Below are positions 1 to 11,377 of a stretch of DNA of 64,000 bases, one piece after another. The number at the start of each line of letters is the position of its first letter. The stretch's first letter is position 1. The notes under the pieces are model-generated. The model ran no database searches. It was not told the DNA's origin and worked only from the letters and a program-made list of their open reading frames with translations. Source of the stretch: Xylocopa sonorina (lineage: Eukaryota; Arthropoda; Insecta; Hymenoptera; Apidae); contig NC_135202.1 of NCBI RefSeq assembly GCF_050948175.1, positions 12,400,001 to 12,464,000 of the forward strand, given 5' to 3'. The position numbers were made by a program, and so were the translations under genes.

Positions 1-3000
1 CGCACAGTGCCCCGAATTACTTTCATTCGTCAACCTGTCGCTCCGTTCCGGCCGATAGCTAATTCGCGTTTAACCGACCGACCATCCGCTAGATTTCTCT
101 CTCTTTCTCTCTATACCTGTGTGTACGTGTATATTTTAATCCCGTTTGCCCCGGCTGATCCTGAAGACCGACGACGAACACTCCGGTGATTGCCCTCTAT
201 TCCCTATAAACTAGGATAAGCATAAAAAATAGTCTAGACGCATTCTGTATGGTTAACATAGACCGACGAACCGGGACTGTGATCGATACAGAAGAGGAGC
301 TCAGGGCCGTATGCGCGGTATATTCGATCTGGCTGCTCCCGACAAAAGAGGGTTGTCCCGCGAGTTGCCTCGAAAGAAAAAAAACGATTCGCGTACCCAA
401 AACTAGAAGAGCGACGGTGGAAAGGGATAATGAAACAGTTTGATCGTCGCTCCATCGATCGTTGTCGAAGTTAACAGTAACGGAGGTAACGGATAAATAT
501 TGGAAGCGAAAGAAAAAGATTGTAACGTTTTGATGCGAAATGGGAACGGAAACGTTTCGCAGATACGGCTAGGAAACGATTTGGCACGGTTCTCCACCGT
601 CCATAGAGTTCATCGATTTCCGGGGTGAAGGAGGGGTCTCATTATACAAGAATTCGCGGTGGCCCACCAGTTCGTCAGATTCTCGCCGGTTTTTTCCCGC
701 TGTTTGCTCGAAGAATGTCGTCGCCATCGTCGTCGAGTCAGAGCACGGATGACAAGGCGGGTTTAACCTGGCGACTCTCTTGTCCGGTGTTTACTTTACG
801 ATAATTCAGCCATATTTGCCCAGACGGGGCGAATTTTCAGGAAGGAGCGGGCGAATTATTACTCGAGAACAAAGCGGCTGTTTTCCATTCGTTTTCTCTC
901 GCTGTCTCTCCAGAGATTTCCCTCCCTTGGGCAGACGAGTTTCACGGTCTCGTTTCATCCGCCAACCCTTTTATTATACCTTCATCGTTTGATAACTAAT
1001 GCCGCCGCCGCCACCGCCGCCGTCGACCATCTTCTTCCCTCGGTCCTTATCGTTTCTCATTTCGCTGCGACTGGCGTACATTTTCGCATCGTCCTCCGAG
1101 TTTCTCCTCCGCTTCGGAAGTGAATATCGTCGAGGAAAGTGTACGACGATTCATCTTTGGTGGGACATAATTAAGGGAGAGAGCGAACCAGCCGGACAGG
1201 TAAGAAGCGAACAGCTGAATCGGGGATCAGGGGGTGGCCAGACGGATAGCTCTGCAACTGTAGACGCGCCGCGCAACCGCATTCTCGCCCCCTCGGATTG
1301 CTCCACGGCCAATCCCTAACCGCTCCGGAATTAATTGCGCCTGCTAATTACCTCACGTCGCTGAAACAACGGAATCCATGATTAGCCGAGCGTGCCTTGA
1401 CCCATTCGCGAACGGTATTCCACTCTCCCGATCAATCGAAACTGTCGTTAAAAATTGCTGATCCGATCGAGGTAACAGCTGAGATAGTTTCATCGAATTT
1501 TCCCTCGAAATTGCGCGACGCTTAATTAAGATTTCGTTCGTCCGACAGTGGCTCGACGCGAGCTCGTCGGTAACGAGGATGACGAAGCTGGTATTATCCC
1601 GTGACCTTGCTCGAGTTCGCTTCGTTCCCGATGGAAGGGGTATGGAAACGAGTTCTTTCGTTAAATCGTTCCTTATTTCCCGCCGCTTTTCCGCCGGCGC
1701 GTTTTCATTTTTCGCGAGCAATTATCTCGGTTTACAACTGTTCCAACGCGCCCGACGGTCGGTTTTATTACCGAACCGATCTCAACTTTTAGGTCTCTCG
1801 ACGCTGCTAGCTAATTTTAATCCTCCAGAAATTTTCCACTCCACGAGATTCTCCTTGGTGGGTTACCATTAAATCGTGGGCAATTTTCATTTCGTAGCGG
1901 CGTTAACTTCTGACGGCGGTTCCTAGGCAACTTCCCGGACGATCCGTACCTTCCCCATTAATGGCGTGGCCAAGTGGCGGGCAGACCTTCGTTTCGCTTC
2001 CAATTAAACTTTTACCGATACTCGACGGGAACTGTCCGTTTCTTTTCTCGTCTCGTCTCGAAGAACGTTTCCTTCCTCGCGATCGAGTCGATAAATACAT
2101 AGGCAAAAAGTAGTCGCAACGGCGGTGTTTCGCGAACGAACGAACGGACAAATCGAATCAGGGATAGTTTAGCTGGATAGGAAGGAAAGTAGTCTCGCGG
2201 TTTCCGAACGGAATAACTTTCGAGATTCATTTTGTTATCGCGGACTTTCTAGGTCGACGAAAATGAAATTATCCAATTTAACGACGTCGTGTCCCCCTCC
2301 TCCCGAGTTTTAAATGTTTCCCGCTCTCATCGTGGCAGTATTCACGATCGAAGGGAGGTTCCCGTAATGGGTTGTCGAAGTAGACGATTCGGCGAGTTCA
2401 TAGCAGCTGGCACGGTCGAGCTGACGATAGCGTTGGATTTATTTTTACTGCCTCATTAATGTAACACGTTTTATCGCGGGGAACGGTCTTTTCGCGGCGG
2501 AATCCTCCCTTATACGGCCAAACACGCCGCCTCCTCGCTTTTTTTACGATCAACGAGGAAGATGAGGAACGAAAAGGAAAAAGAAAAGAAGGCGGACAAC
2601 GAACCATGCCTCGCCGTTTTAACGTTTTTCAGCCCCGGTAGTTTCCCGTGAAATTTTATATACTTTTTGTAACGCGACCCGCCCATCCACCTCCGCCACG
2701 AGGAACGTAAAAGCGACCCTTGGAAAGCGGAAAATAGTCACCGTGGCTCCTTCGATGAAATTCCTGCCGATCAAATTGCTACTCGCTGGCTCGTCCTCGC
2801 TTTTCTTTTTCTTTTTCTCGAAAGAATAGCGAAAGGAACAGCTTCGCCGAGAGAAAATTTGCAAGTCCGAGGGTACACGACCCGGTTTCCACTCACCGAT
2901 CGATCGATAATCGCGCGGCGAAGGCAGTCAGCGGGTGAACCGGATGAAAGGTCGAACGACGAACGTCGTCGAGATCGCGGCGGGGGTTCCGGTTGGGTTT

Positions 3001-4559
3001 AGGGTCCGAGCGTTTCCCTGTTGTCGCGAGCCGGGGGTAGCCAGGGGGTGGATCCAGGGCGAGCGAGGAACGCGTCGTGGAAAATCCAGCCAAGGTTCGT
3101 TTCGACGTCTATTATGCCGTTCTTATCGGCCGTCGCGGAAGTTCCCGCGGGGATCCGGAACGGTCCCCTCGTTCGGTCTTTTTAAATCTGTTTAACCCCA
3201 TTGGCTTAACATCGCACCCTCGAGCTCACGGTTCGCGGTTTATTTTCCTCACGTTCGTTGGTCGAGCGAAAGGGTGGCTCCGTCGTTCAGTTTTAAGCGA
3301 CCGTAAAAGTCACGTGACGTTGCCTCTCGATCGTTATTCCAGTCGAAACGAACGACAACGCGGAGACAAACGGAGAGGTGCACGCTCGAACGAGATCGAG
3401 CTCTCGAGATCCTCCGTAAATACGAGAATCGGAGAAACATACTTCCGGCAGGGAGTTACGCAATCGCGAAGAGGAGACAGAGGGGAAACGAAGCTCGTTC
3501 GTGAATAGAGAGAGAGAGAGAGAGCGGGGCTCGCGCGATTGTAAAGGCCCAGGAGGTATTGATCGTTACAAGAGGGCGCCGCGGCGCGTAGCTGCGGAAG
3601 CCGTACATTTTACGACTTTACACGGGAGTAACAAGAGTTTGCATTAATAAACCAGTCTCCTCTTCCTAACCGAGCCCCTCCGATACTCGTTTATGATCAG
3701 CTCGGCAGCTCATCCGTACCGGCGATACGAAAACGTTCCAACTATTCCCGAACGAAACTCCACCGGATCACCGTGGTTAAAAGGGACGTTTTAATCTCGA
3801 ACCGAACCGGTTCTACGATACGCTTCGACTTGGTACGACAGCGTCGATCTTACGCAATTAAGTAACTATCAAACTTTTCTCTTCTCTCTTGAAGGGATCC
3901 GCGAGATCAGGATGGCTGCCGATCACGGTGCGGTGAGCTGCAAAGGAGCTTCCCGATAAATTGTTTGCAAACGATCGAGTCGGACCTCCGGCCTGTCCCC
4001 CGTTCGTTCCACTTCTACCGCGATACGTACAAATGACCATCGGGCCATAATTCCCGCGTGACTGGACACGTCGACGTAACCGTTCGTTCGATGGTGCGTG
4101 GCGGAGTCTTCTGGTCATCTCCCATGGGTGAACCGGCAGAGACCAAGATGTTGTAACAGCGCGGAGAACGGTTGCCCACCCCTTCCCTCCGATCCCGATC
4201 CCCGAAGCGTCTCTTTATATCACCGCATGGACCCCATAGAGGTACGTGACGCAGATGGAGGGACACGACCGCAATATCTTTATCCCTTCTCAGCCAGGGA
4301 AACAGGCTGCCACTTCGCGGCGTTTGGGAAATTTATATTTGATGGGATCGAACACGCCAGATCGTCGCAAACGGTCATCTCGCGCGGCAAACTGTCTCGA
4401 TCCTGCTACACGGACCGGTCCTTTCAATGGAAATCGACTCGAGGAAATTGAATCGGAACCTTGGTAAACCCACCCCTCTTCCTCTCGCCCGCCTCCGACG
4501 TTCGTTATCGCTTTTAAGTTCACTTTTCACGACGAGACGCGCCGATAAATCGGCCGACG
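1..4559. other. No gene seen
   Basis: CpG-rich non-coding sequence. Open frames here are short, overlap on both strands and show no domain, signal peptide or splice pattern. Confidence 0.55.
3507..3524. repeat. (AG)n microsatellite
   Basis: Nine AG units in a row. Confidence 0.9.
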
Positions 4560-4689
4560 ATACCAGCGAATCTCAAACTACACGCAGCTAGCGTTACATG
4601 CAAAATAATGTACTTATGCATACGCAGCAGCGATCCAACCGAGAATTCCTATACTCAACTTAACTTAAACTCTAGCTTAACTAATTATA

Positions 4690-4890
4690 GAGTTCACAAT
4701 CCAATTGAAAGTTTCAAAGTCCTGAAAAGGACTTGGAAAAATTTCCAATGAATTGCAAACGACTTAAATCTACGCGCGTAGTCCTTAGCTTGATATCGTT
4801 TTCGGGAGACCGGTCTCCCGAAAACGGTACCAAGGGCCCAGGTCCACCCCGTGGAGGTGACTACGCAGGGACCCATCCCTATGTCCCTAA
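4690..4890. repeat. Structured repeat, copy 1 (hairpin plus 28-bp palindrome)
   Basis: A 7-bp stem AAGTCCT/AGGACTT closed by a GAAA loop lies at 4717-4734. A perfect 28-bp palindrome lies at 4798-4825 (arm GTTTTCGGGAGACC). An outer 8-bp pair, GCGTAGTC (4776-4783) with GACTACGC (4859-4866), encloses the palindrome. The core from about 4770 to 4874 matches a second copy at about 6788-6892 in the same orientation with few changes. No reading frame is convincing. It could be an end or an internal structured part of an unknown mobile element, or a satellite fragment. Confidence 0.8.
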
Positions 4891-6509
4891 TCCCATCCAC
4901 CCTCCATTACATTCAGGTGTTCTCGGTACAGAAGGTACCGAGGACTGACTCTACTTCTTAATTTAAAACCGGAATCCATAATACATTCTCCAGAATCTAA
5001 CACAGATTTTAGAGATTGCAGTATGGACTTTACGAAAGGGATGACGAGGAATGCCATTTTCTTATCCAAAGTGAAATTTCTAAAGTGAATCTACCGACAC
5101 TTTAGGAAAATTCAAGTGTTCTACGGTACGATATTTAAGATGATGACTCTTAGTAATAATTCCAATAAAATTAAGTTAAATTAAAGTTAAGAAGAGAAAC
5201 TAATATCAAGTAAGAATGGAAATGAAATTCGCGACGCGAGCAAAACGAACAAGTACCAAATAAACATGCGTTAGATTCTCGCGAGAGCATTCTAACCCGA
5301 TGGTTCGGCACTAGTTATTAGGCGAACCATACCCGACGCGAATCGCGAACAAGTTATGTCACGTCTTACGTCGAAACAATTGATACCACGCTCTCCCCAA
5401 TGGTGAATGCGGGTACCATCAAGAATTCAGCGAGACTTAGCAGTAGGACGCATTGCCCAACGACAGGAACGAACTCCGTAGACCGCCCCAAGTCGTCTTA
5501 CAGCAGGTCCGAAGACCCCAGCGACACGGGGTAGGAGCTACTCGGAACGAACCCGCGTGAGCGCGTCCAATGTACTAAGCCTATACCCAAGTCGAGTACC
5601 CAACGGGCGTACCAATCGACAAGGGCTGCGAAATCTCAATGGGCACCGAAAACCACATCAGTTTGATTGAGTATCGACTATTTCGCTGCGTGACGATAGA
5701 AAACGAAGTCTCGAGCGAATAGAAAAGAAAAGAAAAGAAAAGAAAAGCTACGTGAAACGATTTCACGCAGTAGAAACTTAGAATGCTCAAGGAAGAATGT
5801 AACGCATGTTTATCGGTACTGACTACACGCGATTGTAGAAATGACTATTTCTCACTTCGGATAAGAAAATGGATTTCTTTACAATTTTAATACAATTCAG
5901 TTACAATTAAATTACTTAAATCTAAGTGCTTAGAACTAAGGACGCACGCATCCCACGGCGATCCAGCGGTGATCCAGCGGTGATCCAGTGTCTAATGTAG
6001 AAATTGAAGTGAAGAAGGAACGAAATGGATTTCGAACCACCGAATGACGAGTGCAACTTCGTAGAAAATACCATCAATGTTAAGATTCTCCTAATAGCTA
6101 TCCTTGATTACAATTTGAGAACGAATTTTGGAAAAGGTGAAAAATCGTTGATCAAACTCACGATGATTTTAAGCGAGTTCTTGCCCATGTAGAAACTTAG
6201 ACATGAAGAAATTAAAATAAAGTAGAAATAAGTGAAATTCCAGTCATCAAACAAGCCCCCATCAAGAATAAACACCACAGATAGAATGACTGATAGAAGA
6301 AATGACTACAGATTACGCGGAATTGTTTTAAACCTTCCTAATTCCGACCAACGGTGTTTAGAAAAAAATAATGAGAATAATACCCAATGAAGTAATTAAC
6401 GTCGACCACAATTATGCTCGATTAAAATAAATTAGGGAAGTCAGGATAGAAGGGATTCAGGTTACACAGTTATAAAATTATATTATATGAATGTACAGAT
6501 ATGTTCACT

Positions 6510-6900
6510 AAAGTTAACTTAAACTATTTGCAATCCAACTTAAACTTTCAAAGTCCTGAAAAGGACTTGAAAGATTTAAATTGTAGTGCAAAAGACTCGA
6601 TACTAAATGTACCAATGTGATTAAATTATTCTAATTTACTACAAAGTTAATGAAATAATAGTTGGATAATCAAATAAGTAAATGAAATAATAATAGTAAG
6701 TCTATGAAATCTTTATACAAGACAGAAATTGTAATCTTTTAACTGATTCCGATACTTTTAATATCGAGTTTACAACTATACTTATATCTACGTGCGTAGT
6801 CCTTAGCTTGATATCGTTTTCGAGAGACCGGTCTCTCGAAAACGTTACCAAGGGCCCAGGCCCACCACGTGGAGGTGACTACGCAGGGACCCAATAACGC
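6510..6900. repeat. Structured repeat, copy 2 (hairpin plus 28-bp palindrome)
   Basis: This is the same order of parts as copy 1: the GAAA-loop stem at 6551-6568, the palindrome at 6816-6843 (arm GTTTTCGAGAGACC) and the outer pair at 6794-6801 and 6877-6884. About 180 extra bases of AT-rich sequence separate the stem from the palindrome. The palindrome differs from copy 1 at two mirror positions, so it stays perfect. Confidence 0.8.
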
Positions 6901-6960
6901 ATTTCTAAATAGTTAAATCTTTAATTTGTTCACTTACCAATCGGCAGGCAAAAGTCGTTG

Positions 6961-7145
6961 TCATCACCGTCCACCGCCGTCCACCGCATCCACCGCAGTC
7001 AACAATTGTCCACCAGTGTCAATCAGTGTCCGTCCACCAGTGTCCATCAGTGTCCATCCACCAGTGTCCGTCCACCAGTGTCCACCACCCTTGGTTACTC
7101 CACCGTCGTCCACCACCGTCCACGATCATCCATCAGTGTCCACTA
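6961..7145. repeat. Irregular minisatellite of GTCCACC / CAGTGTC units
   Basis: Runs of GTCCACCG, CCACCAGTGTC and CATCAGTGTCC repeat with small changes. All three plus-strand frames stay open across it, giving low-complexity Ser/Val/Pro/His reading frames that are not credible proteins. Confidence 0.75.
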
Positions 7146-9058
7146 TCCTTAATCCGTCCACAGCTAGTCATCAGAAGCGACCACTCTCATCCTCACCCTG
7201 ACCTTCTCGCCTCGGCGTCCAGAGAGCCAAAAGGCCCTCGACAGGCCCGCACTGCTTTTATACACCTGTTCCCACTACGTCAACCCCCCCACTATCTGAA
7301 GGTTACGAGTTGTCAAAATCAATTTTCATACTATAGCACCTCGTAATTTATTAATTTTCATACTTTTATTGTAAGTTTATGCTCTTTGCAACTTACTACA
7401 GTAGTATACATAGTTTTTTATAAATTTTTTACTAATTTTTTATACATTTTCTTTACAAATCTTTTGCAAATTGCTACATTTATACTGTTATAAGGTGATT
7501 CTCTATCCATCATCGAATACTTTATTGAAATATGAATCGTTTAACTCGCTTCTCGTAAAAATTAAATAGCCGTCGAATATATTAATTTAGTTAACATTAA
7601 AAAATCGTTCTTGAGAGACCGATTTCCTACCCTCTTCTATAATAATTCCATTTCCCTAGTCCGTATAACGCAGACACCTTCGAGCCGCTGAAACGCGACT
7701 ACGAGAATGTTCTTTCGTCGAAACGGACAGCGTTGGACAGCGAAGCAATTAAATTGCCACCCCAAATCGTACGTGGCTATACGGCGTCAGGATCAAGAGC
7801 CGATTTGTTCCATGGGGGTGGGGCCATGAATATACGGCCGGACCAACAAAAGCGTGGCCATAAAAAAAAATCTTATCGCGTGTCAGCCCTTATCGCGTGA
7901 AAGACGGCACGTTTCGGGAATTCTGCGCGGCATTGGGAGGGGTCGCGGCAGCCCCTTAAGACCATAACGTTTATGTAGCCGCTGTAGCTGCCGCAAAAGG
8001 GACAGGATAGATACGACGGTGGTGGTGGCATGCCGGCACCACGGGACGAGAGAACGCGGTTCAGAAGTTTCGGCAGGACGGCGTCGTCGCGTCGCGGAAA
8101 CGTCGTCGAACGGTGTCTAGCGAGTCCACCGGTACCGTTGCTTACCGGAGGGTGAACTTTATTTATCGTTTACGCTTAGCATAACCGTAACTAAATCGAC
8201 CATTCGATAAGATGGACTAGATAAAGGTGGCCCACTTGTTACGCTTCCCCTTTCGTACGGTGATGTCGAATATCCATTACCGAGCTGTATCTCCGAGAGA
8301 CTCGCTGCGGAGGAATTCGATCCAGAGATTATCTTTGCTCTTTCCCTTTCCGTCCTCTTTTCCTCCGCCCCTTCGACGGAATTGATTCGCTACTCGAGAA
8401 TATGAAAAAGTTGCTGGAATTGCACGAAATTAACTGGACCACGTCCCCATGGATCGTTCAAAGTGGAAACCCGCGATACGCGTACATAAACATCGCGGTC
8501 TCTTTCATTAGCAACTTTCTCGAAAGTGAACCGGGAAGTTCGCAGACTGCAAGAGTTACTGACACACAAAGCTTCGGCATCCCGAGGCGACTCGAAGCCG
8601 GGGACGACGGGAAAACGGAAGAAAAGGACACACCTCGTGACGCGATATCGATCGTTATCGCGTAGCCTCGCGAATTATCGGGCACGGGAGGAGGCGCGCG
8701 AGGTGCGGAGTACGCACGCGAGAGGGGTTGATCGAATAAACGAGCGTGTCACGTTGCCCGGTCGTGTCACGAGCCGGCAGCCACCCCTTTATCGTTCTCT
8801 CTGCGTTCTCTCTCTTTTTCCGCGCGTCGGTTCGCCCGGTAACGGTGAAAGCGCGCGGCTAGGTAGACTAGCTGGGGGCGCCACGCGGCGACGGTGGCGC
8901 AGGGGGTGGCGCAGCGAGAGCGTTCGTTTCTGGAGCAGACGAATCGATGCTCGTTGCCCGTCCTCCCTTGCAACGAGTTCAATGTCTCGCCCGGGCCGGC
9001 CGTAGCCCCCGCGGTCGTGGCCGTGGTCGTCGGACGGCGCCCAACCACCCAACCCATC

Positions 9059-9092
9059 CTCTCTCTCTCTCTCTCGCTCGCTCGCTCGCTCT
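9059..9092. repeat. (CT)n followed by (CGCT)n microsatellite
   Basis: CT dinucleotides change into CGCT units within a CpG-dense stretch (about 8,690-9,160). Confidence 0.85.
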
Positions 9093-11334
9093 CGAACACC
9101 CAACCGTTCCGTCTACCTTTCGGGGGCGCGGTTCCACAACCTTTTGTTTCCCCACGTCCCGCCGGCTAGCTCGAACGAAAAAAAAGGAGCCAAAGAAAAA
9201 ATATTAATGCGTCTGTATTTGCGCTACCCTCCTCGAATAATACAGTTTTCGATAGCCGTTCTCCGAAGATGGATTAGATCCTCGAGGATTATTTCGATCG
9301 GCGCTATTTGTTTTTCCACCTTCGTGGAAATGGCGTGGACGCACCTCGTAAATTCTTAGCTATACGCATTTTGCCTGGCTTCGGGTCTATCACCTTGCGC
9401 CTCAACCCTTCGACCGATCGTTCCCTCTCTCCAGTCTCGACCTTCCTTTCGCTCTCGTTCCTTACCTCACCGCCGCCACCCTCTCGCCGCCCTTTCGTTT
9501 CCCTTTCACCCCGTCCGCTTCGTCGTGCCCGCTGTTTAACCCGACGCAGCCAGCCGAGTGCCGGCGACCTCCTCGCTCTACGCCCCCGCGCTCCCACGTT
9601 TGCCACGCGTTTCTCACCGTCGCTCTCTTCTCGCAAACGAGAGAATGGATTCTAAGCTCGGAGAGAACACTAGGACTTCTTCTTTACTACTGAATAGAAT
9701 CGTCGCGATTCCTTTCCTCCTCCTCCTCTTTTTCCACGAATCGGCTGAAATCGCGGGACACATATTGTTACCATTCCGAGTGGATCGTTCGTCCCTGAAA
9801 CTTCTCCGTGCAAAGTAGGCAGAGTCAATCCCGGCTCCGAACGGTCTGCTTCTTCCAAATTGATTACTTCTCCGGTTTTCCCTCTGCAGATGCCGAAGAA
9901 CTTGGAACGCGTAACCTCGACGAAATTGTCTCTTTCAACGTGTTCCGCCTACGGACGAAACCAGACACTTCGATTCGGATTGTTCTTTCCATCCGTCACG
10001 GTTTCGTGTGTGAAAAAACATATTTTCCGATCGTCTTACGCGCTAAAAAAGTCTCTCCTATCGATGATTAATAAATCCTCGAGAAAGCCAATATCACACC
10101 CCGTTTCTTCACCCAACAAAGTGGCCCGCCTGGTTCTTTATCGAGGCGACCGTGGCCTAGGGGGTTGGTGGCCCGTGTAAAATTTCCCGGGAACCTGATT
10201 TGCATAAATAAGCTCGCACCGGCTGCTCTCCTCTCTGATACGAGTCTCCGTAAACGCGGCTCGTTTCGATCTCAATTGTCGTAGTGCTCGATTGTAGCGT
10301 TCGATGAATGTTCGTCGAGCCGAGGAAGGAAGCCGCTTCTTCGCTGTTGCACCCGCTCGTAGGTTGTTCGTACGCGGTTCTCCAGGGATCTCGGAACAAT
10401 TCCCCGGGCAAATCCATGCCAGGCTATTTGTCTCGTGAATTAAGTTTACTCTCCTTTTTTCGGGCATATTAAACGACGTCGTTTTCTCCGCCCCCCCGTT
10501 ACTTTGGCAGCGAGCGAAGGAGGGAAGAAAGATGGGTTAAAAGGGAAGAATCGATATCAGCCGTTTCTCGAGTTTTTTTTCACGCGAACTCACTCCAAGT
10601 CGGGCGAATTATCTTTCCAAATCGTTAATCTCCTCGCGCAATGGAACGAAGCGAAACGAGACGGTTATCGTGGTTCGGCGTTGAACCCTTCTCTCACCCT
10701 TAACGCGTAATACGAAGAGTTTCCGGTTAATTCTCGACCGCGCGAGTGCTCGCGACACTGGCGATAAAGCAACGAGAAGCAGAGATCGCGAAATGGGAAA
10801 ATAATTTCTCTCTAGACAGGGGGTTCCAGTAGTGGTTAACCCATTAACGCATCGATCACCTCTGGGAATCGTGCGAGTGCGGCACGCGAGAGATACCGCG
10901 CGACTCGACGCCGCTCTGGGCCGGCCAATTTTTATCTGGCTCACCTTTTCCTGCCTCGTTCACCTCCTTTTTCCTTTTATATCTTATTATTCTCCCAGTC
11001 TCGGGGAAAAGCGCTCGGCGAAACAAAGAAGTATCGTAAAAACGGAAGGTCGTAAAAGTGGTGCAGATAAAACGTAGCTGCAACGGGAGCTGTGTAGAGC
11101 GCTGCGTACACGATACTCCAGCCCGGAAAATAAAGAAGTTGGTTGCGTGATAGAAGGTACGTTGTTGGTAGGTTGGGAAACGAAAAGGGAAAAAGAGAGG
11201 AACCGAGTATGGAGGGTGCCGTGATCCGTCCGAGTGGCTCTGTTTAGAAACGCGGCCCACGGTTTTCATCATGCACTTGTCATGAATATTTTAATAATGT
11301 TTACTTGTACGCCGTGTAATAACAATTCCTGGGG

Positions 11335-11377
11335 GCGGCGCGTCGCGGCGCGTCGCGGCGCGTCGCGTCGCGTCGCT
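11335..11377. repeat. CpG-rich tandem repeat (CGTCGCGGCG)n
   Basis: A ten-base unit repeats and then shortens to CGTCG units. The whole stretch is almost only C, G and T. Confidence 0.85.

Larger units (their letters stand above)
4560..7480. mobile_element. AT-richer block bounded by two direct copies of a structured repeat; possible degenerate element
   Basis: Base composition changes from CpG-rich to AT-rich at about 4,560 and back by about 7,500. Two direct copies of the structured repeat lie 2,018 bases apart (palindrome to palindrome). Inside are a hairpin at 5300-5330 (ATGGTTCG/CGAACCAT), an AAAAG tract at about 5722-5747, an 11-bp tandem (CGGTGATCCAG) at about 5957-5990, and a minisatellite at 6961-7145. 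No transposase, reverse transcriptase or terminal inverted repeat is visible, and I could not find a target-site duplication. A non-autonomous element or a repeat nest is the best description. Confidence 0.45.

Noticed and set aside
999..1319. Proline-starting plus-strand open frame
   Set aside because: The poly-Pro start is a CCG repeat, and there is no domain or splice evidence.
6926..7346. Three overlapping Ser/Val/Pro/His-rich open frames
   Set aside because: They come from the minisatellite; all frames are open and none has gene signals.
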